This document shows, piece by piece, positions 51,862 through 60,053 of a stretch of DNA of 64,000 nt. The notes under the pieces were generated by a model. It saw only the letters and a program-made list of their open reading frames with translations, searched no databases and had not been told where the DNA came from. The DNA is from Glycomyces arizonensis DSM 44726 (GTDB lineage Bacteria; Actinomycetota; Actinomycetes; Mycobacteriales; Micromonosporaceae). The position numbers and the translations under genes are program-made. How positions within the stretch are numbered: position 1 is the stretch's first letter; each line of letters opens with the position of its first letter. The DNA lies in the NCBI RefSeq assembly GCF_000482705.1, contig NZ_KI519476.1, forward strand, positions 31,853-95,852, in the 5' to 3' direction.

Positions 51862-53319
51862 ATGACTGCAACCAAGCCCGCGAGCGGCAAGGTCGAGGAC
51901 CTGGCCGAGTTGCGCGAGGCCGCCGAAGACGCCCTGCCCTCGTGGGGCTTCCGCATCTGGACCATGCTCATCGTCGTCTGCGCGGCCTTCTCGCTCGACG
52001 CGCTCGACAACATCATGGTCGGCATCGCGGTTCCGCCCGTCCAAGAGGACCTCGGCATGACCACCGCCCAGGTCCAATGGGTCGTCAGCGCCTACGTCCT
52101 CGGCTTCGGCGGATTCCTCCTGCTCGGAGGGCGCATGTCCGACCTGCTCGGCCGCAGGAGGATCTTCATCATCGGTGCGGTCCTGTTCGGTATCGGCACC
52201 CTCACCGGAGGGCTTGCCTCCGAGGGCATCGTCGTCATCGCCGCCCGCTTCCTCATGGGCGCCGGCGCCGCCTTCAGCGCACCGGCGGCACTCGCCATCA
52301 TCGTCTCGACCTTCCCGAAAGGCACCCATCGCAACCGGGCATTGGGCATCTACACCGGACTCGGCGCCTTCGGCTACTCCACCGGCGTCATCGCGGGCGG
52401 ACTGCTCACCGAGATGAGCTGGCGCTGGACGTTCCTCGCGCCCGTCCCGGTCGCCCTGGTGATCATCGTCGGCGGACTCACGCTCGTCCCGCGCGACCGC
52501 CCGTCCGAGACGGCCGGCCGCACCTTCGACTTCGGCGGCGCCGCCACTGTCACCGCCGGCATGCTCATGCTCGTCTACGCCATCGTCGAAGCACCCGAAT
52601 CCGGCTGGACCTCGGCCAGGACCCTGCTCACCTTCGCCGGGAGCATCGTCCTGCTCATCGTGTTCTGGCTGATCGAGCGCTCCGCCTCCCAGCCGCTCCT
52701 GCCGCCGCGGCTGCTGCGCAACAGCGCCCTGCTCGGCTCCAGCCTCGTCGCCGCCGCGATTCTCGGCACCTACATGAGCTTCCAGTTCATCGGCGGCCTC
52801 TACCTTCAGTCCTACCGGGACTGGTCGCCGCTGGCGATGGCCTTCTCCTTCCTGCCCATCGGCCTGCTCATCGCCCTGCTCGGGCCGCAGATGGGCAAGC
52901 TCATCTCCCGCTTCGGCGCCCATTGGATGATGTTCGCCGGATTCGCCGCCTACACCGCCTCGTACCTGCTGTTCCTCGGTATCGGCGACGACTCTCCCTA
53001 TCTGACGGCGATCCTGCCCAGCATCGTGCTCGTCGGCATCGCCTTCCCGTTCTCCTTCCCGGCCGCGAACGTCTTGGCCGTCAGCCGGGTGACCGAGGAA
53101 GAGCAGGGCGCCGCCGCGGGAATTCTCCAGACCGGTTACCAGGTCGGCGCCGCCATCGTGCTCGCGCTGTCCACGGCCTCCATGGCCGCCGGCCACACGG
53201 CCGGGGACGCGCCCGACCTGGCAGGGTACCGCCAGGGGCTCTATGTCGTCATCGCCGTCTCGGTGGTGACGCTGATCGCGACCCTGATCGCGGCCGTTCG
53301 CAACCGGAGCCGCGCCTGA
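51862..53319 (+). CDS. DHA2-family MFS exporter
   Basis: The 485-residue protein has about 14 membrane segments, with LGGRMSDLLGRRRIFIIGAV after segment 2 and the exporter motif GLGAFGYSTGVIAGGLLTEM (motif C). It most likely exports the cluster product or gives self-resistance. GGAG before ATG, 11 bases after the monooxygenase stop, so the two are co-transcribed. Its middle resembles the truncated exporter at 12291, a general family likeness. Confidence 0.9.
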   Translation: MTATKPASGKVEDLAELREAAEDALPSWGFRIWTMLIVVCAAFSLDALDNIMVGIAVPPVQEDLGMTTAQVQWVVSAYVLGFGGFLLLGGRMSDLLGRRRIFIIGAVLFGIGTLTGGLASEGIVVIAARFLMGAGAAFSAPAALAIIVSTFPKGTHRNRALGIYTGLGAFGYSTGVIAGGLLTEMSWRWTFLAPVPVALVIIVGGLTLVPRDRPSETAGRTFDFGGAATVTAGMLMLVYAIVEAPESGWTSARTLLTFAGSIVLLIVFWLIERSASQPLLPPRLLRNSALLGSSLVAAAILGTYMSFQFIGGLYLQSYRDWSPLAMAFSFLPIGLLIALLGPQMGKLISRFGAHWMMFAGFAAYTASYLLFLGIGDDSPYLTAILPSIVLVGIAFPFSFPAANVLAVSRVTEEEQGAAAGILQTGYQVGAAIVLALSTASMAAGHTAGDAPDLAGYRQGLYVVIAVSVVTLIATLIAAVRNRSRA

Positions 53320-53322
53320 GGT

Positions 53323-53352
53323 GGGGCGGGGGGCTCATCCGCTCCCCGCCCC
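53323..53352 (+). terminator. Terminator after the MFS exporter
   Basis: A 12-bp stem (53323-53334 with 53341-53352, one G.T pair) with loop TCATCC starts four bases after the stop codon. Confidence 0.65.
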
Positions 53353-53403
53353 GGCGCCTCCGCGATCCGCCGCACCGGTCGGGGCGCGATCCGGCATTCG
53401 CAT

Positions 53404-53473
53404 CACCGACCCCGCAAGGGCTTCCTCCGAGACGACGTGGCCCGTCGTCCTGGCGAGGGAGCCCTTGTCGGTG
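53404..53473. other. Structured intergenic element
   Basis: CACCGAC (53404-53410) pairs with GTCGGTG (53467-53473), AAGGGC with GCCCTT inside it, CCTC with GAGG, and an inner GACGAC/GTCGTC stem forms the tip, giving a multi-bulge hairpin of 70 bases. The 562-base gap 53320-53881 has no gene I can support; from 53530 to 53625 it is unusually AT-rich. Confidence 0.45.
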
Positions 53474-53748
53474 TCGCGACTCCGTCCGCGTGAGCGCCGG
53501 CCGGCCGAGGCGCGCCGCGTGTCACTCGCGGTTATCCATTTACTATGTTCAATGTGATTTGAATCATGGCAAATGTCATAATTACGTTGATATATTAAGA
53601 ATACACTGAATTTACTTTTCTCTGCGGCGACCTCGAATGAGGCCGCCGCTGTCGCTATGCGCCGGTTCGCGATTCGGACAGAAGGCATTCGCGACTGTGC
53701 GTAACCCTCCGGTGCCTCTTACTAGACTTCATTACGAATCAAACTGGT

Positions 53749-53771
53749 AAGCGAGAGTCGTTATCTCGCTT
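53749..53771. promoter_or_regulatory. Inverted repeat upstream of the flavin reductase
   Basis: AAGCGAGA-GTCGTTA-TCTCGCTT is a perfect 8-bp inverted repeat, 110 bases before the flavin reductase start. It may be the operator of the 53882-59150 operon. Confidence 0.4.
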
Positions 53772-53881
53772 GAAATATCAACAGAATGGCTCGCACTGGC
53801 GCTGGCGGGGAGCGGTGGTGCGGCACTCGCAGAGGTACTCGCCGGAACAGCATCGCCGGTATCACGAGAGGTCACATCGCC

Positions 53882-54379
53882 ATGCCAGAAAACCAGCGCC
53901 GCGTCATGCGCCGATTCGTCACCGGCGTCTGCGTCACTTCAACCTATATGGATAAAGACGGTGAACGACTCCACGATGCGATGACGGTCAATTCGATCAC
54001 CTCGCTCTCCCTGGACCCACCGCTCGTCGCCCTGTCGTTTCGGCACGAGTCGCGGTTTCTGGCGCGCATCCTCGCCAGCCGCTGCTTCGCGGTGTCGATC
54101 CTCTCGGCCCACCACGAGGCGGTCGCGATGACCTTCGCGCAGAGCCAGGACGAGCGCGCCTGGGCGGTGACGACGATGCTCGGCGAACCGGGCGCGGCGA
54201 CCGGAGCCCTCGTCCTCGACGGCCCGGGGTGGATGGAATGCGTGCTCGACCGCAGCATCGAACTCGGCGACCACACCATGGTGGTCGGCGAAGTGGTCGC
54301 CACCGGCCGCGGCGCCGCCGCCGCCCCCCTCATATTCCTCGAAGGCGAGTTCCGCAGCCTGGAGGCGGTCACCTCATGA
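53882..54379 (+). CDS. Flavin reductase (HpaC/HsaB type)
   Basis: The 165-residue FMN-binding split-barrel protein has RRFVTGVCVTSTYMDKDG, LHDAMTVNSITSLSLDPPLV (flavin-contacting), CFAVSILSAHHEAVAMTFAQ and a C-terminal DHTMVVGEVVATGRG. It reduces flavin with NAD(P)H and supplies it to a partner oxygenase, here almost certainly the protein at 50633. ATG 53882 follows GAGAGG. Its stop overlaps the AMP-ligase start (ATGA), opening a six-gene run of tight junctions. Confidence 0.9.
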   Translation: MPENQRRVMRRFVTGVCVTSTYMDKDGERLHDAMTVNSITSLSLDPPLVALSFRHESRFLARILASRCFAVSILSAHHEAVAMTFAQSQDERAWAVTTMLGEPGAATGALVLDGPGWMECVLDRSIELGDHTMVVGEVVATGRGAAAAPLIFLEGEFRSLEAVTS

Positions 54380-56013
54380 ACACCGCCGGTGGAACCCCGC
54401 CCCGCCTCCACAGCCCCGCCGTCAGCTGGGGCGCGAACCTCCCCGACCCCGATGCCGCCGACCTCGCCGCGACGCTGCTGCGCGCAGCCGGAAGCGGCTC
54501 GGCAGCGATCCGCTTCGTGCGCGACGAGCACACCGAGACCGAGCTCGGCTACGGCGATCTCGCCCTGGCCGCCTCCAAGATCCTGAGCGGTGCGCGCGAA
54601 CGCGGCGCGAAGCGCAGCGACAAGGTCGTGCTCGGCCCCATGGCGGACGACCGCGATCTGCTGGCCGCGGTCTGGGCCTGCGTCCTCGGCGGCATGGTCC
54701 CCCTGCCGCTGGGGGCGAACGGCCCGCGCTGGGATGCGCTCGACGGACTCTGGCGCGACGACGACACGGTCTGGACGATCGCCGAGCACCGCCGCGTCTC
54801 GCGGGCCCGGCACCTCGGCACCGTGGCCGAGCTCGAAACCGCTTCCCCCACCGAGGAGTACGAGCCGGGAGGCTGGGACGACCTCGCCGTCCTCCTACCG
54901 GTCCATTCATCGACCGCCCCGCGGGCCGTGATGCTCAGCCACGGCAACATCATCAGCCGCACCGTCGCCGCCGTCCACGCCGACGGCCTCGGCCCGGACG
55001 AGCGCACCTTCAACTGGATGCCCTTCGACCAGGTCGGCGGCCTGGTCATGTCCCATATCAGGGACGTCTACCTGCGCTGCGAACAGGTTCACGCCCCCAC
55101 CCAGTGGATTCTGGCCGACCCGCTGCGCTGGATCGACCAGATGCACCGGCGCCGCACCACCGCCGCATGGGCCCCGAATTTCGCGTTCGAGCTGGTGGGC
55201 GATAACGCGACGCGGATGTGCGAGCACCAGTGGGACCTCAGCGCGCTGCGGCGGGTGATGAACGGCGGCGAGGGCATGGCGCCCGAGGTCCTGAGGCGCT
55301 TCACGCGGCTGCTCGAACCGCACGGACTCGCGTCCGACGCGATGATGCCGGGGTGGGGCCGGGCCGAGGCGGCCTCGACCGTCGTGGGCTGGCGCCCGCG
55401 CTTCGACGAGCGGCCGAACGGCCGGTTCATCGCCGCGGGATACCCGCACCCCGGTGTCGGGATCAGGATCGTCAACCACTTCGACGAGCTGCTGCCCGAA
55501 GGAGAGCCGGGGTTCCTCGAGGTCACCGGCGAGCAGGTCGGCGCCGGGTACTACGGCGACGCCGACGCGAGCCGGCGGGCCTTCAGCGCCGACCGGTGGT
55601 TCAGGACCGGCGAGCTCGCCTACCTGGAGCGGGGCCGCCTGACCGTCACCGGCCGCACCGGCGACGTCATCGTCATCGGCGGCGACGCCCACCACGGCCA
55701 CGAGATCGAGCGGACCGTCGAGACCGTGGCGTCGGTCGAGCCGGCCTTCACCGTCGCCTGCGCGGTCACCGGCTCCGGCGGCGACGAACCGGGCCTCGCC
55801 GTCTTCTACGTCTCCGCCGAAGGCGCCGATTCGCAGGTCACCGCCAAGGAGATCCGCGAGGCCGTGCGGCGGGGGCACGGACTGGAGACCGTCCACGTCG
55901 TCCCCGTGGCGGCCGACGATATCCCCCAGACGCACTTCCCCCGGCTGCGGCGGGCCCTGATGGTCCAGCGGTTCGAAGCCGGCGCGTTCGACTCGACCGC
56001 GGTGCGCCCATGA
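54376..56013 (+). CDS. AMP-ligase-like protein with degenerate active site
   Basis: The 545-residue protein aligns along its whole length with the AMP-ligase at 61948 and keeps the ANL fold: AAVWACVLGGMVPLPLGANG, ERTFNWMPFDQVGGLVMSHI, MNGGEGMAPEVLRRFTRL. The catalytic motifs are altered. The P-loop A3, TSGSTGTPK in the partner, is PVHSSTAPR here (175-183). A5 is GWGRAEAAS rather than GWGMSETSS, A7 is RTGEL rather than RTGDL, and the C-terminal Lys of PKTGIGK is replaced in PQTHFPR. It may be inactive and structural, or use a different chemistry. The stop overlaps the next start (ATGA). Confidence 0.85.
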   Translation: MNTAGGTPPRLHSPAVSWGANLPDPDAADLAATLLRAAGSGSAAIRFVRDEHTETELGYGDLALAASKILSGARERGAKRSDKVVLGPMADDRDLLAAVWACVLGGMVPLPLGANGPRWDALDGLWRDDDTVWTIAEHRRVSRARHLGTVAELETASPTEEYEPGGWDDLAVLLPVHSSTAPRAVMLSHGNIISRTVAAVHADGLGPDERTFNWMPFDQVGGLVMSHIRDVYLRCEQVHAPTQWILADPLRWIDQMHRRRTTAAWAPNFAFELVGDNATRMCEHQWDLSALRRVMNGGEGMAPEVLRRFTRLLEPHGLASDAMMPGWGRAEAASTVVGWRPRFDERPNGRFIAAGYPHPGVGIRIVNHFDELLPEGEPGFLEVTGEQVGAGYYGDADASRRAFSADRWFRTGELAYLERGRLTVTGRTGDVIVIGGDAHHGHEIERTVETVASVEPAFTVACAVTGSGGDEPGLAVFYVSAEGADSQVTAKEIREAVRRGHGLETVHVVPVAADDIPQTHFPRLRRALMVQRFEAGAFDSTAVRP

Positions 56014-57527
56014 GGATCGCCGTCATAGGAGCCGGAGCCTCGGCCGTCTGCCTGCTGGACGCGCTCGCGCAGCGCTGGGAGGCGCCCGCCGAGATCAGTG
56101 TGTTCGAACCGGCGCCGCAGCTGTGGCGCGGCCGCCCCTACCGGGCCGACACGCCCGCGGTCAAGGTGAACGCCCCGCCGTCCGAGATGACGGTCCGCGA
56201 CGGCGACGCCCGGCACTTCGCGGACTGGCTCGAACGCCGCGCCACCGCCGCGCAGCTGGCCGCCGCCGCCGACCCGTGGTCGGGCGACCGCTTCGTCCCG
56301 CGCTCGCTGTACGGGTCCTACCTGGAGGACTCGGCCGACGCCGCGATCACGGCGCTGGCCCGAAACGGCATCGGCGTCGAACTGCGCCGGAGCGCCGTGA
56401 CCGGGCTGCTGCGCACCGTCCGCCGGGTGGTCGTCAGGACCGCCGACGGCGCCGTCGAGCCCTTCGACGCCTGCGTCCTGTGCGTCGGCGTCACCAAGCC
56501 CGATGACCGGTACGGCTTGGACGGGCATCCCGACTTCGTGTCCGACACCTACCCCGCGGTCACCGCGCTCGCCGGGATCGACCCGGACCACGACGTGGCG
56601 ATCCTCGGCAGCGGCCTGACGGCCGTCGACGCGGCCCTGGCGCTGGCGCACTCGGGCCACCGCGGCCGCATCGCGCTGGCCTCGCGCAGTGGCGTGCTCC
56701 CCGGCGTGCGGCAGCGGCAGGTGGCGTACGAGCCGCGCCACTTCACCGCGGAGCGGCTCCGGGACCTCGCGCGGCAGCGCGCGATCACCCTGGAGGCGGT
56801 GGCCGCGCTCATGGACCGCGAACTCGGCGCCGCCGGGTGCGACACGGGGGCGGTCGCGACCGAGTTCGGCAGCATGGGCGTCGAGTCGGCCCGGCAGCGG
56901 CTCGAACGGCATCTGGCGGAGGTCGACGCCGCCGACCTCGGCCTGCGCATCATGCAGCAGGCCGTCCCCGAGGCCGGGCCGGACATCTGGCCCGCCCTGC
57001 CCGCGGCCGACAAGGACCTGGTGCTCAACCGCCACTACCGGACGCTCATGAGCCTGTGCTGCCCCATGCCGCCGTCCAGTGCCGCGACCCTGCTGCGGTT
57101 CATGGAGTTCGGGCAGCTCGAAGTGCTCGGGCGGCTGACCGGGGTGCGGCCGTCCAGGCGCGGGTTCACGCTGGCCGCGGAAGGGGCCGTGCGCCGCTTC
57201 GACACCGTCGTCAACGCGATGAGCGCCTCGCGGCACCGGATCCCCTCCGCGGCGGCACCGGTCGTGAACTCGATGCTCAGGTCCGGCGCGGCGCAGCGGC
57301 ACCCGCACGGCGGCCTGCGGATCGTCCCGTCCACCAGCCAGATCGTCAGTGTGCGGGGCCCCGATGCGCGCCTGTACGCCCTCGGCGACCTGGCGGCCGG
57401 AACCCTGTTCTTCACCTTCGGCGTCCCCTCCCTGGTCGACCGCGCCCGCGACATCGTCACGGCGCTCGACCGGGTCGGGCGGACCGCGCACCGGCCCCAT
57501 GTCCCCACCGTCACCTCGAACCTCTAG
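56010..57527 (+). CDS. FAD/NAD(P)-binding oxidoreductase (NAD_binding_9-like)
   Basis: The 505-residue protein starts with the dinucleotide motif RIAVIGAGASAVCLLDALAQ, then GRPYRADTPAVKVNAPPSEM, as in PF13454-type FAD proteins, and has a second nucleotide motif VAILGSGLTAVDAALALAHS (about 188-207). The C-terminus has LYALGDLAAGTLFFTFGVPS, where the flavin contact is expected. It could be a single-component N- or C-oxygenase or a dehydrogenase. Nine bases separate it from the aldolase gene. Confidence 0.82.
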   Translation: MRIAVIGAGASAVCLLDALAQRWEAPAEISVFEPAPQLWRGRPYRADTPAVKVNAPPSEMTVRDGDARHFADWLERRATAAQLAAAADPWSGDRFVPRSLYGSYLEDSADAAITALARNGIGVELRRSAVTGLLRTVRRVVVRTADGAVEPFDACVLCVGVTKPDDRYGLDGHPDFVSDTYPAVTALAGIDPDHDVAILGSGLTAVDAALALAHSGHRGRIALASRSGVLPGVRQRQVAYEPRHFTAERLRDLARQRAITLEAVAALMDRELGAAGCDTGAVATEFGSMGVESARQRLERHLAEVDAADLGLRIMQQAVPEAGPDIWPALPAADKDLVLNRHYRTLMSLCCPMPPSSAATLLRFMEFGQLEVLGRLTGVRPSRRGFTLAAEGAVRRFDTVVNAMSASRHRIPSAAAPVVNSMLRSGAAQRHPHGGLRIVPSTSQIVSVRGPDARLYALGDLAAGTLFFTFGVPSLVDRARDIVTALDRVGRTAHRPHVPTVTSNL

Positions 57528-57535
57528 GAGCGAGC

Positions 57536-58345
57536 ATGCACGACCACTCCCCTTCGACCGCGAACTACCTGGCCGACACCGACACCGGTCTGCCGCTGCC
57601 GCAACCGCCGGTCTTCGGCAATGTCGAAGACGAACGGCGCCACCGCAAGCAGCGCCTGGCCGCCGCGCTGCGCCTGTTCGGGAAGTTCGGCTACTCCGAA
57701 GGCGTCTCGGGCCACCTGTCGGTGCGCGACCCCGAATACCCCGACCGGTTCTGGGTCAACCCCTTCGGGCGGCCCTTCGAGCTCCTCCGCGTCGCCGACC
57801 TCATCTGCGTCGACCCGGCGGGGCGCGTCGTCGACGGCGACGGGCTGGTCAACCCCAGCGCGTTCGTCATCCACTACCACATCCACGACCAGCGGCCCGA
57901 CGCCGTGGCGGTCGCCCACGGCCACACCGTGTACGCCCGCGCCCTCGGCGCGATGGGGCGCCTGCTCGAACCCTTGGACCAGGAGTCGGCGGCGTTCTTC
58001 GAAGACCAGGTCCTCTACAGCGATTACGAGGGGCCGGCGGTCGACTTCGACATGGGCCGCCAGATCGCCGAGCACCTCGGCGGCAACCGGGCGATCCTGC
58101 TGGCCCACCACGGGCTGATCACCGTGGGCGGCTCGATCGACGAGGCCGCGCACTGGTTCTTCACCTACGAGCAGGCCGCCAGGGTGCAGCTGGTCGCCGC
58201 CGCGGCGGGCGAGGTGAAGCCGATGAACGCCGAGCAGGCCAAGCTCGCCCGCGACGGCTTCGGCGACGCCCACCTCGGCTGGTTCTCCTTCCAGCTGCTG
58301 TGGGAGCAGATCACCGCCGAACAGTCCGACCTGCTGGAGGAGTAG
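57536..58345 (+). CDS. Class II aldolase/adducin-domain protein
   Basis: The 269-residue zinc-dependent enzyme has GYSEGVSGHLSVRDPEYPDR, FVIHYHIHDQRPDAVAVAHG (zinc His pair HxxxH) and HHGLITVGGSIDEAAHWFF with the third ligand region. Members cleave or form C-C bonds in sugar or keto-acid phosphates, or act as decarboxylases and epimerases. TAGGAG precedes the ATG. In this cluster it may shorten or join the substrate; the reaction is not predictable. Confidence 0.88.
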   Translation: MHDHSPSTANYLADTDTGLPLPQPPVFGNVEDERRHRKQRLAAALRLFGKFGYSEGVSGHLSVRDPEYPDRFWVNPFGRPFELLRVADLICVDPAGRVVDGDGLVNPSAFVIHYHIHDQRPDAVAVAHGHTVYARALGAMGRLLEPLDQESAAFFEDQVLYSDYEGPAVDFDMGRQIAEHLGGNRAILLAHHGLITVGGSIDEAAHWFFTYEQAARVQLVAAAAGEVKPMNAEQAKLARDGFGDAHLGWFSFQLLWEQITAEQSDLLEE

Positions 58346-58403
58346 TGGCGCGGACCGGACCGGAGGCCGCCGCGCGGCGGCGGAAAGAGGACAGGAGAGA
58401 CCG

Positions 58404-59150
58404 ATGACCGGATTCGAGTTTCCGGGACAGTACTACGAAGTCATCAGGAAGAGCTTCCGCGACGTCGACGCGGAGACGGCGTACTTCTCGACATGGCTGG
58501 AGAAGAGCGGCCGGGCCTCGGGCGGAAGGGTCCTCGACCTGGGCTGCGGGACCGGCACGAACCTGCGGGCGCTGCGGGAGCGGGGCCACACGGGCGTGGG
58601 CGTCGACACCAGCGCGGCGTTCCTCGAACGGGCCTCGGCACTCGGGGGGGACGGCGTCGACTACGTCCGCGCCGCGATCACCGAGTTCGACACCGCGGAG
58701 ACCTTCGACCTCGTCGTCTGCGTCTTCGCGACGCTGAACCTGATACCGCCCGAGCAGCTCGCGCCGCTGCTGAGGAGGATTCGGGGCTGGCTGAAACCGG
58801 GAGGGCACCTGGTCTTGGAGGCGGCGCACCTGCTCGGCTTCGTCGACGCCTACCAGCCCTATATGATCGCTCACCACGAGGCCGACGGCGTGCTCCTGAC
58901 GCGGCTGGTGCGCACGACCGTGAACGGCCACACCGCCTGCTGGCGCAACGAGGAGACGATCGTCGCCCGCGACCCGGACGGCACGGTCTCGATGCACGCC
59001 AACCGCTTCGACCAGTGGGTGCTGACGGCCCCGCAGATCCGCGACGCGCTCACCGCGAGCGGATTCGCGGTGGTCGCCGAGCACGGCGGCTTCCGCGACG
59101 CGCCGCCGGCGCCGATCGGCAAGGGCCCGCTCGTGCAGGTCGCCGCATAG
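58404..59150 (+). CDS. Class I SAM-dependent methyltransferase
   Basis: The 248-residue protein has SAM motif I VLDLGCGTGTNLRALRERGH, an acidic loop VGVDTSAAFLERA, motif II-like ETFDLVVCVFATLNLIPPEQ and a C-terminal beta part ending LVQVAA. It probably methylates an O or N atom of the cluster product. AGGAGAG precedes the ATG. It is the last gene of the rightward run, followed by a very strong terminator. Confidence 0.9.
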   Translation: MTGFEFPGQYYEVIRKSFRDVDAETAYFSTWLEKSGRASGGRVLDLGCGTGTNLRALRERGHTGVGVDTSAAFLERASALGGDGVDYVRAAITEFDTAETFDLVVCVFATLNLIPPEQLAPLLRRIRGWLKPGGHLVLEAAHLLGFVDAYQPYMIAHHEADGVLLTRLVRTTVNGHTACWRNEETIVARDPDGTVSMHANRFDQWVLTAPQIRDALTASGFAVVAEHGGFRDAPPAPIGKGPLVQVAA

Positions 59151-59200
59151 GCGGGGCGCACCCCACCCGGCTGATCGGGCGGCACCGACCGCTCGCGCTC

Positions 59201-59256
59201 AAGGCCCCGGCCCGTTCGCCGCCCTCCGACGGGGGCGGCGAACGGGCCGGGGCCTT
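59201..59256. terminator. Bidirectional terminator with 23-bp perfect stem
   Basis: Bases 59201-59223 pair perfectly with 59234-59256 over a ten-base loop; the outer AAGG/CCTT lets it serve both directions. It lies between the convergent methyltransferase and CGNR B genes. Confidence 0.85.
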
Positions 59257-59276
59257 CGTCGTCTCCGCCGGGGCGG

Positions 59277-59858
59277 TCAGCGGTGGTGCTTGCGGTAGTG
59301 CCGGGTGACGCGGGCGCGGTTGCCACACTCGAGCGAGCACCATTTGCGTCTGGGGTCGACCTTGGCGAAGTACCGGATGCACTCGGGAGAGGCGCAGGCG
59401 GTGATGGATTCGCGCGCTTCGGAGGCGAACAGGTCGACGGCGATCCCGGCCACCTCGGCCAGCGCGGCGGAGAGGGGCGGGGCGTCGCTGTGGTGCTCGC
59501 GGACGGGCATGCGGTCCCAGTGAAGCTGCGGCCAGCCGGGGGCCGCGGCGGCCCGCCGGTTGAGTCTGCGGCGGCTCTCGCCGTCGGGGACCCGGCCGTC
59601 CACGAACGCCGCGATGATCGAGCGGACGGCGTCGCGCAGTTCGCGCGCGTCCCGCAGATCGTCCTCGGTGACGCCGCGGAGCGCGGACTCGGGCAGCGGT
59701 GTCGCGAGTTCGGTCGCCGCCGAGCCCAGCCAGTCGGCGAGCTGGCCCGGGGCGGTGAGGTCGTCGCAGGTCTTCCCTCTTCTCGTGTGGAAGGTGTTGA
59801 CCAGAGCCAAGGGCACGCGCGCGAGGATTTCGGCCCTCGTATTTCCCACATTCGCCAT
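59277..59858 (-). CDS. CGNR zinc-finger regulator B
   Basis: The 193-residue protein has the same layout as CGNR A: an ABATE-like N-terminus (VPLALVNTFHTRRGKTCDDL) and a zinc finger CASPECIRYFAKVDPRRKWC, then SLECGNRARVTRHYRKHH. The two proteins are more than half identical by eye across the finger and much of the N-terminus. The ATG is six bases after TACCAT, with no SD. It is divergent from the AraC gene, so the two regulators share an intergenic region. Confidence 0.88.
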   Translation of the reverse strand: MANVGNTRAEILARVPLALVNTFHTRRGKTCDDLTAPGQLADWLGSAATELATPLPESALRGVTEDDLRDARELRDAVRSIIAAFVDGRVPDGESRRRLNRRAAAAPGWPQLHWDRMPVREHHSDAPPLSAALAEVAGIAVDLFASEARESITACASPECIRYFAKVDPRRKWCSLECGNRARVTRHYRKHHR

Positions 59859-59864
59859 GTTCTA

Positions 59865-59893
59865 ATGGTATAACAATAATGAAACCATTTGAA
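59865..59893 (-). promoter_or_regulatory. Leaderless promoter of CGNR gene B
   Basis: On the minus strand TTCAAA (59893-59888), 17 bases, then TACCAT (59870-59865) six bases before the ATG. The spacing is the same as at CGNR A, and AAATGGT and CATTAG are shared. Confidence 0.65.
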
Positions 59894-60053
59894 GTCACTC
59901 CGGGGACCTCGTCGAGCGCCGCCCGACGGGAATCGGCAGGAACAGGGTTCCCGACTCGCACGAGAACCGCGGACATCGGCGTCCACGGCACCGCGGCAGG
60001 GGGAGTCGCGCCTCGCGACCAGCGCACCGTCACCTGATCCACCAGGAGCCACT

